A stretch of 64,000 bases of DNA from Gp6-AA40 sp036407095 (GCA_036407095.1 DASWZV010000085.1:62001-126000), one strand, 5' to 3'; counted from the stretch's first letter, positions 15,793-25,352 are shown. Notes: generated by a model from the sequence alone, not told the origin. Program-made: numbers and translations.

Positions 15793-18273
15793 ATGACATT
15801 CATCGGTGGCTCGTCATTAATACGTCTCACTCGCATCGCATTCGTCGTTCTCTGTGTCATGTGCACCATCCGTTCAGCTCGTGCGCAGGAGTCGTCTGCG
15901 CCGACTGGAACGATCGAAGGCACCGTCTCGACACAGAGCGGAACGGTGAAGCTGCCCGGTGTGCTGGTCAGTATTCGCGGCGCATCGGATCAGGAAGTGG
16001 CACAACAGGTCTCCGACGATACCGGCCACTTCGTGGTGACCAATCTGCCCGTGGCCCGGTACCACGTGCTCGCGTCGCTCGATGGTTTTCAGAGCGTCGA
16101 AAGCGAGGCCGTCGTCTCTCCGGGTGCAGTCGCCAACCTGACGCTCGATCTGCCGATTGCGGCGGTGTCCGAGCACGTCGATGTCAAGGCCACTGCGCCG
16201 GTCTTCGAGGCTGAAACGCTGGCGTCGAGCGAACAGGTGGCGGCCTCGGAAACCAAGGTGCTGGCCCCCGGGCAGGGTGTGCCCGCGGCGCTTCGTCTCA
16301 TGACCGGCGTGATTGAAGTGCCGGGCGGCGACAGTATCGATGGCGGACGACCGTTCCAGTCGGGGACGCAACTCGGTGCCGCGACGTTGATCGATCCGGC
16401 AACGAATCTCGCGCGCGTGCCGCTGCCTGACAACGGCATCGATACGGTGTCGGTGCTGCCCAATCCGTACGAAGTCGAATTCGGTCGATTCTCGTCGGGC
16501 CTCGTGGTGATTCAGACCAAGCGCGCAGCCGATCGCTGGAAGATCGACGTCGGGAATCTCGAGCCCGCGCTTCGCTTGAAGCGCTTCACGCTGTTGAACG
16601 TGACCGGGGTCACGGTCTGGCAGCCCGATGTCGAGATTGGCGGCCCGCTCGTCAAGGGTCGCGTCTTCCTGCAGCAGACAGCTCAATATCATTACCAGAC
16701 CATCGACATCCCCAGCCGTCCCGAGATCGAGTTGAAGTACAACCGGTGGTTCAGTTCGCTCACGCGTGTCGATGCGAACCTGTCGCCGCGGCACTCGCTC
16801 GTGGTCGCGGGCGGGTTCGTGCCGAGCTCGATCGATCAGGAGCTGCTCGGCACCTTCATTCCGCCGGACGCGACCGTCAACATCAACGACGATGTCGGCC
16901 ACGGGATGGTCACCGAGCGCGCGCTCCTCGGGAAAGCAACCGCCGTGGAGACGACGCTGGAGTACCACCAGTATCGGACCGGTGTCTCGCCTCAGGGGCC
17001 GGCGCCGATGACGATGCGGCCGGAGACGACGCTGGGCAACTTCTACAACCTTCAGAACCGGAATACGTCGGCGCTCCAATGGATCGAAACCGCCTCGCAC
17101 TCGTACACCGGTCTCGGCGGCGTTCACCTGCTCAAGGTCGGCGCCGATCTGCTGCGCAGCAGCTACGACGGGACGAGCGACAGTCGGCCTGTCCTGATCG
17201 AACGCTCGAACGGCACGCTTGCGCGTCGGCTGGACTTCGACGGCCCGAGCGTTCAGTCCGTGGACAGCACCGACGTGGCCGTGTTTGCGCAGGATCGTTT
17301 CCAGCCGGTGTCGCGGGCGTCGATCGAGTTCGGCGGTCGCTTCGATCACGACGGCATCACGGATCATGCGAGCATCACTCCGCGAGTCGGGCTCGCGGTC
17401 AGGCTCAACCGAGCCGGAACCGCCACGCTGCACGGCGGATGGGGCCTCTTCTACGAGCGCACGCCTTCGGTCGCCGGCGCGTTCGAGCAGTTCGAAGCGC
17501 CCGTTGACACCCGCTTCGACGGGGACGGTGTGACGCCCCTCGGTCCATCGGTGTTCTACGCGCACCTGACCGCACCCGGCCTTGAGCCGGCGCGAAGCTC
17601 CACGTGGGACGTTGCGTATGACCATCACGTGAACGCCATCTTCTCCATGCACGTCGGCGTGCTCGATCGCGATGGCAGCCACCAACTCATCGTCGATCCC
17701 GTCCAGGTGATCGGCGGCGCCGCGTACGTGATGAGCAGCACCGGGCGATCGCATTATCGACAGCAGGAAGTCAGCGTGCATATCGGTCGTGACGCTGCCA
17801 GCATGAACGCGTCGTACGTGCATTCGTCGGCCCGCGAAAGTCTCAACACCCTGCTGAACTTCTTCGACGTCGTTCTGCAACCGATCATCGGCGACAACGC
17901 CTACGCCCCGGCGATGGCCGACGCGCCGCATCGGCTGCTGCTGCGGGGACGCGCGATGCCGACTCCGGGATGGCTGCTCGTGGCCACCGTCGACTGGCGC
18001 AGCGGCCTGCCCTATTCCATCGTCAACGAGGACCTCGACTTCATCGGCCCCCGCAACGCGCTGCGGTTTCCCAGCTACTTCCGTGTCGATGCCGGCTTCG
18101 AGCGTCGTTTCGGGGTCGCCAGATTTCATCCGTGGGTCGGTCTCCGCGTGTCGAATGCCCTGAACTCGTTCCTGCCGTCGGACGTGCAGGCGAACATCGG
18201 CTCGCCCGCGTTCGGCTCCTTCTACAACTCGGTCTATCGCGAGTACCGCCTGCGCATCCGCTTCGAGAAATAG
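15793..18273 (+). CDS. TonB-dependent receptor-like protein with carboxypeptidase regulatory-like N-domain
   Basis: 826 aa with a signal peptide (TRIAFVVLCVMCTIRSARAQ). Residues ~35-115 form a carboxypeptidase-regulatory-like domain (GTIEGTVSTQSGTVKLPGVLVSI, GHFVVTNLPVARYHVLASLDGF). A plug-like segment follows (VLPNPYEVEFGRFSSGLVVIQTKR), then a barrel with GGRFDHDGITDHASITPRVGLAV, LHGGWGLFYER, DWRSGLPYSIVNEDLDFIG and a terminal RIRFEK. This is the large acidobacterial OmpA/CarboxypepD_reg receptor type; the substrate is unknown. It is divergent from the zinc operon across 127 bp, so joint regulation by metal is possible (inference). Confidence 0.85.
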   Translation: MTFIGGSSLIRLTRIAFVVLCVMCTIRSARAQESSAPTGTIEGTVSTQSGTVKLPGVLVSIRGASDQEVAQQVSDDTGHFVVTNLPVARYHVLASLDGFQSVESEAVVSPGAVANLTLDLPIAAVSEHVDVKATAPVFEAETLASSEQVAASETKVLAPGQGVPAALRLMTGVIEVPGGDSIDGGRPFQSGTQLGAATLIDPATNLARVPLPDNGIDTVSVLPNPYEVEFGRFSSGLVVIQTKRAADRWKIDVGNLEPALRLKRFTLLNVTGVTVWQPDVEIGGPLVKGRVFLQQTAQYHYQTIDIPSRPEIELKYNRWFSSLTRVDANLSPRHSLVVAGGFVPSSIDQELLGTFIPPDATVNINDDVGHGMVTERALLGKATAVETTLEYHQYRTGVSPQGPAPMTMRPETTLGNFYNLQNRNTSALQWIETASHSYTGLGGVHLLKVGADLLRSSYDGTSDSRPVLIERSNGTLARRLDFDGPSVQSVDSTDVAVFAQDRFQPVSRASIEFGGRFDHDGITDHASITPRVGLAVRLNRAGTATLHGGWGLFYERTPSVAGAFEQFEAPVDTRFDGDGVTPLGPSVFYAHLTAPGLEPARSSTWDVAYDHHVNAIFSMHVGVLDRDGSHQLIVDPVQVIGGAAYVMSSTGRSHYRQQEVSVHIGRDAASMNASYVHSSARESLNTLLNFFDVVLQPIIGDNAYAPAMADAPHRLLLRGRAMPTPGWLLVATVDWRSGLPYSIVNEDLDFIGPRNALRFPSYFRVDAGFERRFGVARFHPWVGLRVSNALNSFLPSDVQANIGSPAFGSFYNSVYREYRLRIRFEK

Positions 18274-18288
18274 ATCCGTCCGATCACC

Positions 18289-19719
18289 TCAGGCGGCGAC
18301 TCCACCTTCGCCAAGCCCTCTCGGGACGAAGCCCGGGAGGGTGACGGTGAATGTCGACCCTTCGCCGAGTCGACTGGCGACGGCGATCGTGCCGTGATGA
18401 CGATCGACGATCCACTTCACCAGACTCAGGCCGAGACCGACGCCTTCGTGCGGCGCCGAGCGTGAGGCATCGGCCTGGTAGAACCGTTCGAAGGCGTGCT
18501 CGGCTTCCTCTTCGGACATGCCGATGCCGGTGTCGTGCACATCGATGCGGGCGCGCCCGCCATCGGCCGACACGCTCAGCACGACGCGGCCGCCCTCTCT
18601 CGTGAACTTCATCGCGTTGTCGAGCAGGTTGAGCAGCAGGCGCTGCAGCCATCCCGCATCGCCGTCGACGATCACCGGTCCGACCCGTTCGCAACGCAGG
18701 TCGATCGTCCGCGCCTGCGCGACCGGCTCGAGCTGTTCGACCAGCGACGCGGCCAGCTCGCTGACGTTCACCGGAGTGAACGTCAACGGAATCTGTCCGG
18801 CCTCCGCCCGCGCGAGCGTCAGCAGGTGATCGATCAGGCGCTTCAACTTGTCGAGCTCCTCGATCTGGCTCGCGAGGACGCGCCGCTGCTCATCGCTGTC
18901 GGCGACGCGAAGCGTGAGCTCGATCTCGCCGCGCAGGGCGGCAAGCGGCGTGCGGAGCTCGTGCGCGAGCGCGGCGCTGAACTGACGCATCTCACCGACC
19001 GAGTGTTCCAGCCGCTCCAGCGTCTCGTTGAACGCGCGAGCGACATCGTCGAGTTCGTCCTTGGCGCCGCGCGTCGGAAGACGGCGCTGCAGTGTGGCCA
19101 CATCGATCTCGCGCGCGGCGCCGGCCAGACGCGACAGCGGCGCGAGCGCGATCCCCGAGAGCCACCATGAGGCCAGCGCCGTCACCAGCAGCGACGGCAG
19201 CGCCAGCCACAGGAGCAGGTCGCGATAGCGACCGAGCGCCGCGTCGATCGTCCGCAGCGACACGCCCACCTGGAGCAGATAACTTCGTCCCGGCTCGCCC
19301 AGGATGACGCTGTTGGAAATCCGCAGACGACCGTACTCGGTGCTGATGTCGAAGGGGCGCGGCCGCATGCGGTAGGCCTGGACCTCCGCCGGGGTCAGCT
19401 GCAGACCGAGGGGTGCCAAGCCGGCCGACTGAAACACCAAGCGACCGTTGGACGCGTCGTACAACTGGTAGAAGCGTGTCGCTTCCTGCACGAACGAGAT
19501 CTGATCGCTGTCGTTCGGGTTGAGATCGATCGAGGGCTCGTCGCCGTGGAACTGCAGGTATCCGTGCAGCCCTTCGGTCAGCTCGGTGAGCCGCGTGTTC
19601 ACATCGTCGTCGAGCCCGCGTGCGAGCACGCCGTAGGACACGATGCTCACGGCCAGCAGCAGGAGCCCCGAGACGACCATCGAGGTCACGGCGAGCCGCA
19701 GCCTGAGCGGGAGCGTCAC
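18289..19719 (-). CDS. Sensor histidine kinase (HAMP, HisKA, HATPase)
   Basis: 476 aa. Transmembrane helix 1 (~10-33), periplasmic sensor of about 130 residues, transmembrane helix 2 (LLLWLALPSLLVTALASWWL), HAMP (LSRLAGAAREIDVATLQRRLPTRGAKDELDDVARAFN), phosphoacceptor FSAALAHELRTPLAALRGE (~residue 252), N box LLLNLLDNAMKFT, and G boxes DTGIGMSEEE, GVGLGLSLVKWI. The organisation is of the heavy-metal-sensor (CusS) class. The ATG lies inside the 3' end of the response-regulator gene (4-nt overlap). It converges with the TonB receptor gene, 15 bp apart. Confidence 0.93.
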   Translation of the reverse strand: MTLPLRLRLAVTSMVVSGLLLLAVSIVSYGVLARGLDDDVNTRLTELTEGLHGYLQFHGDEPSIDLNPNDSDQISFVQEATRFYQLYDASNGRLVFQSAGLAPLGLQLTPAEVQAYRMRPRPFDISTEYGRLRISNSVILGEPGRSYLLQVGVSLRTIDAALGRYRDLLLWLALPSLLVTALASWWLSGIALAPLSRLAGAAREIDVATLQRRLPTRGAKDELDDVARAFNETLERLEHSVGEMRQFSAALAHELRTPLAALRGEIELTLRVADSDEQRRVLASQIEELDKLKRLIDHLLTLARAEAGQIPLTFTPVNVSELAASLVEQLEPVAQARTIDLRCERVGPVIVDGDAGWLQRLLLNLLDNAMKFTREGGRVVLSVSADGGRARIDVHDTGIGMSEEEAEHAFERFYQADASRSAPHEGVGLGLSLVKWIVDRHHGTIAVASRLGEGSTFTVTLPGFVPRGLGEGGVAA

Positions 19720-20390
19720 GACGGAGCGTCGGTCAGCATGTACCCGACGCCTCGCACGGTGTGAATCAGCGGCACACCGAAGCCGCGGTCGATCTTGTTT
19801 CTCAGCGAGTTGATGTGCACCTCGACGACGTTGCTGATGCTGTCGAAGTGCACGTCCCAGACATGCTCGATGATGAGCGATCGCGTCAGCGGGCGATCGG
19901 TGTTCCGCATGAGAAACTCGAGCAGCGCGTACTCCTTCGGCTTGAGCTCGATGAGCGCGCCGGCCCGGCGCACCAGACGCCGGATCGTGTCCATCTCGAG
20001 ATCGGCGACGCGCAGCACGCTCTCCCGGGGTGCGCCGCGCCGCAGCAGGGCGCGCAGACGTGCCGAGAGCTCCGCGAGCGCGAAGGGCTTCGCCATGTAG
20101 TCGTCGGCGCCGGCATCGAGGCCGGCCACTCGCTCGTCGAGGGAATCTTTCGCGGTCAGGATGAGGACCGGCAGCGAGGGCTTGCGGGCGCGGATGTCGC
20201 GCAGGACCTGGAAGCCCGAACGGCCGGGCAGCATCAGATCCAGGACCACCGCATCGTAGTCGACTGCGCCGGCCTGGTCTCCTGCGTTGTTGCCGTCGTG
20301 CAGCACATCAACCGCGTAGCCTTCCTGCTGAAGGCCCGTCTGGATGAAACTGGCGACTTTCCGATCGTCCTCGATGACGAGGACACGCAT
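19716..20390 (-). CDS. OmpR/PhoB-family response regulator
   Basis: 224 aa from the ATG at 20390 (GGAGGGGG upstream). Receiver: MRVLVIEDDRKVASFI, AVVLDLMLPGRSGF (phosphoacceptor Asp), LILTAKDS, MAKPFALAEL (conserved Lys). The C-terminal winged helix ends ALLEFLMRNTDRPLTRSLIIEHVWDVHFDSISNVVEVHINSLRNKID and HTVRGVGYML, the CopR/CusR/MprA subtype. It is cognate to the kinase encoded immediately downstream. The divergent region 20391-20613 contains TTAACGAGGTTTAA, a possible tandem half-site (weak evidence). Confidence 0.93.
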   Translation of the reverse strand: MRVLVIEDDRKVASFIQTGLQQEGYAVDVLHDGNNAGDQAGAVDYDAVVLDLMLPGRSGFQVLRDIRARKPSLPVLILTAKDSLDERVAGLDAGADDYMAKPFALAELSARLRALLRRGAPRESVLRVADLEMDTIRRLVRRAGALIELKPKEYALLEFLMRNTDRPLTRSLIIEHVWDVHFDSISNVVEVHINSLRNKIDRGFGVPLIHTVRGVGYMLTDAPS

Positions 20391-20613
20391 CCTGCCCCCT
20401 CCCGTCCTGCTAATGCTGACACGATTTCCTGACGGTGCGGCCGGGAGCGGGGCGTCCGGAGTCTTCATTAACGAGGTTTAATCGTGCGTTCATGTTGACC
20501 TCAGGTCGCGCGCGTTGAATGGGTGGTGGACGCGACAATGGCGGGGCGCGCGTGCGCTCCCGACACTCGATAACGCACGAGACAACCAGTAGAAGCAATA
20601 CGAGGAGAGAGAC

Positions 20614-20985
20614 ATGCGCAAAGTGCTCACCACGTTCGTGCTGGCGGCCGCCCTTGCGGTCACCGGTGCGGCGCAGGCGGCTCAGACCACTACAGCGAAG
20701 AAGGCGCCGACGTCGACCACGGCGACCGCCAAGCCCGCAACCGCTGCGAGTCACTCGGTCAAGGGCGTCGTGAAATCGATGGACGCCTCATCGATGGTCA
20801 TCACGAAGTCCGGCAAAGCCGGTGGCGACATGACCTTCACTGTCAACGCGGATACGAAGAAAGACGGGGCGCCCGAAGTGGGCTCGAACGTCTCGGTTCG
20901 CTATCGGACGGAAGGCAGCACGAATATCGCGACGGCCGTGACTGCGCAGGCGGCGAAGCCCGCGAAGACCCAGGCCAAGAAGTAG
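20614..20985 (+). CDS. Small secreted Lys/Thr/Ala-rich protein with DUF5666-like domain
   Basis: 123 aa with a good Shine-Dalgarno (GAGGAGAGAGAC before the ATG). The signal peptide (VLTTFVLAAALAVTGAAQAA) is followed by a low-complexity TTTAKKAPTSTTATAKPA stretch, a small beta domain (VKGVVKSMDASSMVITKSGKAGGDMTFTVNADTK, VGSNVSVRYRTEG) and a Lys/Ala-rich tail. The beta part resembles OB-like DUF5666 domains. It is divergent from the response regulator and therefore a candidate target of that system. Function unknown. Confidence 0.75.
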   Translation: MRKVLTTFVLAAALAVTGAAQAAQTTTAKKAPTSTTATAKPATAASHSVKGVVKSMDASSMVITKSGKAGGDMTFTVNADTKKDGAPEVGSNVSVRYRTEGSTNIATAVTAQAAKPAKTQAKK

Positions 20986-21018
20986 CGATCGGGCAACACC
21001 TGACCGGGGTCGCGGCTC

Positions 21019-21819
21019 ATGCGGCCTCGGTCGTTTCCGACACGACGTCACGTGCGCCTGCAGCCGATCGTTCTCCTGGTCGTGTTGGTTCTCACACATC
21101 AGGCATCGTGGGCGGCGACCACGGATGAAGTCGTCCTTCGCGGACATCCTCAGCTGGTCCATCTCTACGGCGCACGAGGCGCCGGCACTCCCGTCATCGT
21201 CTCAAGTGGTGATGGCGGCTGGATGCATCTCGGCCCTCACGTGGCGGACGTCCTGGCCGCACACGGATATTTCGTCGTCGGCTTCAACGTCAAGGAGTAT
21301 CTCAAGAGCTTTACGTCGAGCAGCTCGACGTTGCGGCCCGCCGACGTCTCTGCCGATTATCGCGAGCTCGCGCGCTATGCCGCGCGAGGATCGACGACGC
21401 CACCCCTGCTCATCGGCGTCTCCGAAGGCGCCGGGCTGTCGGTTCTGGCTGCCGCTGACGACCAGACCAAACCGCTGGTCTCCGGCGTCATTGCAGTGGG
21501 GCTGCCTGAACTGAACGAGTTGGGATGGCGCTGGAAGGACGCATGGATTTACGTGAGCCACGGAGTGCCGAACGAACCGACATTCAGTTCGGGGGCCCTG
21601 GTCGGGCGCATCGCGCCGATTCCGCTGGCGGCCATCCAGTCCACCCGGGACGAGTTCGTCCCGCTGCAGCAGATCCAGCAGACGATGGAGCGCGCCTCAG
21701 AGCCAAAGAAGCTCTGGGTCATCCAGGCGTCGGATCATCGCTTCAGCGACAACCTCCCGGAACTGGATCGCCGGCTCCTCGAAGCGATGACCTGGGCGGC
21801 GCACAGCCAACCGCACTGA
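21019..21819 (+). CDS. AcvB/VirJ-family alpha/beta hydrolase
   Basis: 266 aa, signal peptide, then the AcvB/VirJ catalytic domain. PVIVSSGDGGWMHLGPHVADVLAAHGYFVVGFN is the family signature; the nucleophile elbow is LLIGVSEGAGLSV, the Asp lies in STRDEFVPL and the His in QASDHRFSDNL. In Agrobacterium and relatives AcvB is a periplasmic hydrolase of aminoacyl-phosphatidylglycerol and is encoded with the MprF homologue LpiA. Here an mprF gene starts 5 bp downstream, which strongly supports the same pairing. Confidence 0.85.
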   Translation: MRPRSFPTRRHVRLQPIVLLVVLVLTHQASWAATTDEVVLRGHPQLVHLYGARGAGTPVIVSSGDGGWMHLGPHVADVLAAHGYFVVGFNVKEYLKSFTSSSSTLRPADVSADYRELARYAARGSTTPPLLIGVSEGAGLSVLAAADDQTKPLVSGVIAVGLPELNELGWRWKDAWIYVSHGVPNEPTFSSGALVGRIAPIPLAAIQSTRDEFVPLQQIQQTMERASEPKKLWVIQASDHRFSDNLPELDRRLLEAMTWAAHSQPH

Positions 21820-21824
21820 CGATC

Positions 21825-24371
21825 GTGCGTGAGCGGCTCCAGCGCGCCCTGCCGGCGCTGGTCGGACTGCTGCTGTTCGTGATCGCGCTCGAGGTGCTGC
21901 GGCGCGAACTGCACGCGGTCTCGTGGCGCACGCTGTCGGCGACGATCTCGGGCCTGCCTCCCATCGCGCTGCTCTCGGCGCTCGGCCTCACGTCGCTCAA
22001 CTACGCCGTGCTCACGGCGTACGATTTCATCGCGTTTCGATCCATCGGCAAACACCTGCCGCGATGGCGCGTCGCCGGGGCATCGTTTCTGGCCTATGCG
22101 ATCGCCAACAACGTCGGCTTCGCCATGCTCTCCGGCGCCTCGGTGCGGTACCGCTTCTACTCACGATGGGGCGTCAGCGCCGAAGATCTCTCGCGCATCG
22201 TCATCTCGTACTCGGTGACCTTCTGGCTCGGTCTCCTCACGCTTGGCGGGTTGACGCTGATGCTGAGTCCTCTGCCGGTCGCGCTCGGCTTGCCCGCGCG
22301 AGGCACGGTTGTGCTCATCGGAGCGCTGCTGGTCGGGGCCAGCGCCGCGTATGTCACCGCGGCGTGGCGTCATCGCGCGCCGCTTCGCATCAGAGGCTTC
22401 GAGGTCAGGTTTCCGCACGTATCTCTGGCGGTTCTGCAGGTCGTCGTCTCGGCGGTCGACTGGGCCGTGGCCGGCGCGATCGTGTACGTGCTGCTTCCGC
22501 AGAGCGACGCCTCGTTCTTCATCGTCCTCGGTGCGTTTCTCGCCGCTCAGGTGCTCGGTCTGGCCGCGCACGTTCCGGGCGGCGTCGGCGTGTTCGAGGG
22601 GCTCATGGTCCTCTTGCTCAGGCCGTACTACGATTCCGCGCAGCTCGTCCCGTCGCTGGTCGCCTATCGTGTCGTCTACTACGTGCTGCCGCTCGCGGTG
22701 GCTCTCGTCGCGCTCCTCACCGATGAAGTGCGGCTGCGCCGCGCGCATGCCGCCCGCGCGGCGGCGTTCATCGGTCGCATCACCGAGCAGTTGACGCCGC
22801 GTCTGCTTGCCGTGAGCACGTTCATCGCAGGCGTCGTGCTGTTGTTCTCGGGTGCGACGCCTGCCGCCGAACATCGGCTCGCGCTGCTGCATCGCATCGT
22901 GCCGCTGGGAATCATCGAGACGTCGCATGTGATCGGCAGCGTGGTCGGCGCATTGCTGTTGTTGCTGTCGCAGGGTCTCGCCCGTCGACTCGACGCGGCG
23001 TACTACCTGACGGTCAGCGCGGTGGTGGCGGGGACGGTGGCCTCTCTCCTCAAAGGCGGGTGGGAGGAAGCGGTCGTGCTGACCGGGCTCCTGCTGATGC
23101 TGCTGAGAGCGCGGCCTGCATTCAACCGGACCGCCGCGTTTTTTGCCACGCGGTTCTCGGCGGCGTGGATTGCGGCCGTCGTCGCCGCGCTGGCCGCGTC
23201 GGTATGGCTCGGGCTCTTCGCGTTCAAGCACGTCGAGTATTCACACGATCTCTGGTGGCAGTTCGCGCTCGAGGGCGATGCCTCGCGATTCCTGCGGGGC
23301 ACGGTCGCCGCATCGACCGCCGTGCTCCTTTTCGCGGTGGCGCGCCTGATCGGTCACGCGCCGCACGAAGTGGACAGACCGTCGACCGAGGATCTGGATC
23401 GCGCGCAGACGATCATCGCAACCCAATCGTCGACGCATCCGAACCTGGTGTACCTCCGCGACAAGGCGATTCTCTTCGACGAACGCCGCGAGGCCTTCCT
23501 CATGTACGCGGTGCAGGGGCGCACGTGGGTGGCACTCCACGATCCGGTCGGTCCTCCACGACGCGTGACCGAACTCATTCGTCTCTTCATCGAGCGTTGC
23601 GACGACTTCGGTGGAACGCCCGTGTTCTACGAGGTGGGGATGCAGTATCTGCACCACTATGCCGACTTCGGCCTGACGACCGTCAAGATCGGAGAGGAGG
23701 CGCGCGTCGATCTCGGCGCGTTCACCCTCGAGGGGCCCGGCGGCGCGCGCTTTCGCCAGGTCACGCGGCGCTTCGAGAAGGACGGGTGCACGTTCCGTGT
23801 GGTCCCTGTGGAGGAGGTCCCGGCTCTAATGTCCGCCCTCGCGCGGGTCTCGGATGATTGGCTGAACGAAAAGGTCGGTGCCGAAAAGGGCTTCTCAGTG
23901 GGATTCTTCGATCCTGCGTATCTCGCCAGATTTCCCGTGGCGATCGTCGAACGGGCGGGCAGCATCGTCGCGTTTGCCAACCTGTGGCAGGGCGCCGACG
24001 GCCGGGAGCTGTCGCTCGACCTGATGCGCTATCACCACGACGCGCCGAGGAGCGTCATGGAGGCGCTCATCGTGCTCATGCTGATCTGGGGGAAAGACCA
24101 CGGATATGCGTGGTTTTCACTCGGGGTCGCGCCGATGTCTGGATTCGAGCCGTCGGCCGTCGCGCCGCTCCGATCGCGGGCGGGCAACTTTCTCTACGAG
24201 CACGGCGCACGCCTCTATAACTTTCAGGGTCTTCGCGCCTACAAGGACAAGTTCGACCCGATCTGGGTGTCGCGTTATCTCGTATATCCAGGCGGGCTCC
24301 GGTTGCCCCGCATTGTTGCCGATGTCTCGGCGCTCGTCGCCGGGAGCTATCGGCGGATCTTCACGAAGTAA
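21825..24371 (+). CDS. mprF: MprF-like phosphatidylglycerol aminoacyltransferase/flippase
   Basis: 848 aa from a GTG at 21825. The N-terminal half has about 14 transmembrane helices of the UPF0104/flippase type (FLAYAIANNVGFAMLSGASVRYRFYSRWG, VPGGVGVFEGLMVLLL). The C-terminal ~300 residues are the soluble DUF2156/GNAT-like synthase (HPNLVYLRDKAILFDERREAFLMYAVQGRTWVALHDPVG, DDWLNEKVGAEKGFSVGFFD, FANLWQGADGRELSLDLMRYH, FSLGVAPMSGF, LYNFQGLRAYKDKFDPIW). It transfers Lys or Ala from tRNA to phosphatidylglycerol and flips the product. Which amino acid is used cannot be read here. Confidence 0.93.
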   Translation: MRERLQRALPALVGLLLFVIALEVLRRELHAVSWRTLSATISGLPPIALLSALGLTSLNYAVLTAYDFIAFRSIGKHLPRWRVAGASFLAYAIANNVGFAMLSGASVRYRFYSRWGVSAEDLSRIVISYSVTFWLGLLTLGGLTLMLSPLPVALGLPARGTVVLIGALLVGASAAYVTAAWRHRAPLRIRGFEVRFPHVSLAVLQVVVSAVDWAVAGAIVYVLLPQSDASFFIVLGAFLAAQVLGLAAHVPGGVGVFEGLMVLLLRPYYDSAQLVPSLVAYRVVYYVLPLAVALVALLTDEVRLRRAHAARAAAFIGRITEQLTPRLLAVSTFIAGVVLLFSGATPAAEHRLALLHRIVPLGIIETSHVIGSVVGALLLLLSQGLARRLDAAYYLTVSAVVAGTVASLLKGGWEEAVVLTGLLLMLLRARPAFNRTAAFFATRFSAAWIAAVVAALAASVWLGLFAFKHVEYSHDLWWQFALEGDASRFLRGTVAASTAVLLFAVARLIGHAPHEVDRPSTEDLDRAQTIIATQSSTHPNLVYLRDKAILFDERREAFLMYAVQGRTWVALHDPVGPPRRVTELIRLFIERCDDFGGTPVFYEVGMQYLHHYADFGLTTVKIGEEARVDLGAFTLEGPGGARFRQVTRRFEKDGCTFRVVPVEEVPALMSALARVSDDWLNEKVGAEKGFSVGFFDPAYLARFPVAIVERAGSIVAFANLWQGADGRELSLDLMRYHHDAPRSVMEALIVLMLIWGKDHGYAWFSLGVAPMSGFEPSAVAPLRSRAGNFLYEHGARLYNFQGLRAYKDKFDPIWVSRYLVYPGGLRLPRIVADVSALVAGSYRRIFTK

Positions 24372-24416
24372 GCCGGGGCCGTTACACTGCTCAGTGATTG
24401 GCACGTCCTTCTGAAC

Positions 24417-25295
24417 GTGCCCTCGAGATACGCGAGTTTGGGCGCGAAGCCTGCTACATCGTGGAGCATTCTCGTCGTCGACGATGACGCCGACCTTCGA
24501 GGTCTCCTGTCATCGCTGCTGAGCGGCGCCGGGCATCTCGTGCGTCAGGCCGGCGATGGCCCCGAGGCGCTCGCGATGCTCGACGGCTCCCACTGTGACG
24601 TCGTGCTGCTCGATATCGGGCTGCCGACGATGAACGGGCTCGACGTGCTGGCGCTCGTCCGCGCGATGCCCCAGCCGCCGCTGGTCGTCATGATGACGGC
24701 CGACGATACGCCCGAGCCGCTGCTCGAAGCCGTGCGCCTCCAGGCGTTCCGCTATCTGAGAAAACCGTTTGCGCTGCGCACGGTGCTCGATGTCGTCAAC
24801 GAGGCGATGTCGTCGGTTCCGCTGGCGCGGCTTCCGATCGAAGTCGTGTCGGCCAAGCCCGAGTGGATGGAAATCATCGCGCCGTGCACGCTCGAGATGG
24901 CCGATCGCATCCAGTCGTTCATGATGCACCTCGAGGCCGACCTCCCGGAGGCGGTGCGCGAATCGGTCGCACCGGCCTTTCGCGAGCTGTTGATCAACGC
25001 GATCGAGTGGGGCGGCAAGCTCGATCCCACGCGCAAGATCCGCATCTCCTGCGTCCGGGCCAAACGACTGCTCCTCTACCGGATCAGCGATCCTGGCGAC
25101 GGTTTCGAGCTCGATCAGCTCCATCACGCCGCGATTTCCAATCCTCGCGGCGCCCCGCTTCAACACGCGTTGGAGCGCCAAAAGCAAGGACTTCGACCGG
25201 GGGGACTCGGGTTGATGATGACCCGCTCCCTCGTCGACGAACTGATTTATAACGAAGCCCGCAACGAGGTAATGTTCATCAAATACCTTGATTAG
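24417..25295 (+). CDS. Response-regulator receiver fused to RsbW-like HATPase
   Basis: 292 aa, GTG start. Residues ~17-130: receiver (SILVVDDDADLRGLL, CDVVLLDIGLPTMNGLDVL with phosphoacceptor Asp, VVMMTADD, RYLRKPFALRTVL). Residues ~150-290: a HATPase_c_2 domain of the RsbW/anti-sigma type (FRELLINAIEWGGKLDPTRKIRISC as N box, ISDPGDGF as G1 box, GLGLMMTRSLVDELIYN). There is no histidine phosphoacceptor domain. A receiver could therefore gate a serine-kinase or anti-sigma activity (inference). It lies 46 bp after mprF and 160 bp before the stressosome genes. Confidence 0.88.
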   Translation: MPSRYASLGAKPATSWSILVVDDDADLRGLLSSLLSGAGHLVRQAGDGPEALAMLDGSHCDVVLLDIGLPTMNGLDVLALVRAMPQPPLVVMMTADDTPEPLLEAVRLQAFRYLRKPFALRTVLDVVNEAMSSVPLARLPIEVVSAKPEWMEIIAPCTLEMADRIQSFMMHLEADLPEAVRESVAPAFRELLINAIEWGGKLDPTRKIRISCVRAKRLLLYRISDPGDGFELDQLHHAAISNPRGAPLQHALERQKQGLRPGGLGLMMTRSLVDELIYNEARNEVMFIKYLD

Positions 25296-25352
25296 CAGCA
25301 AGGTTCGGGACCCACCCAAACGCGAGTCGGGTGTCTGGTGAAAAGTTCCTCG

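Noticed and set aside
15874..18129. A 751-codon minus-strand frame opposite the TonB-dependent receptor
   Set aside because: Antisense shadow of a gene with a signal peptide and receptor motifs; composition is typical of reversed GC-rich codons.
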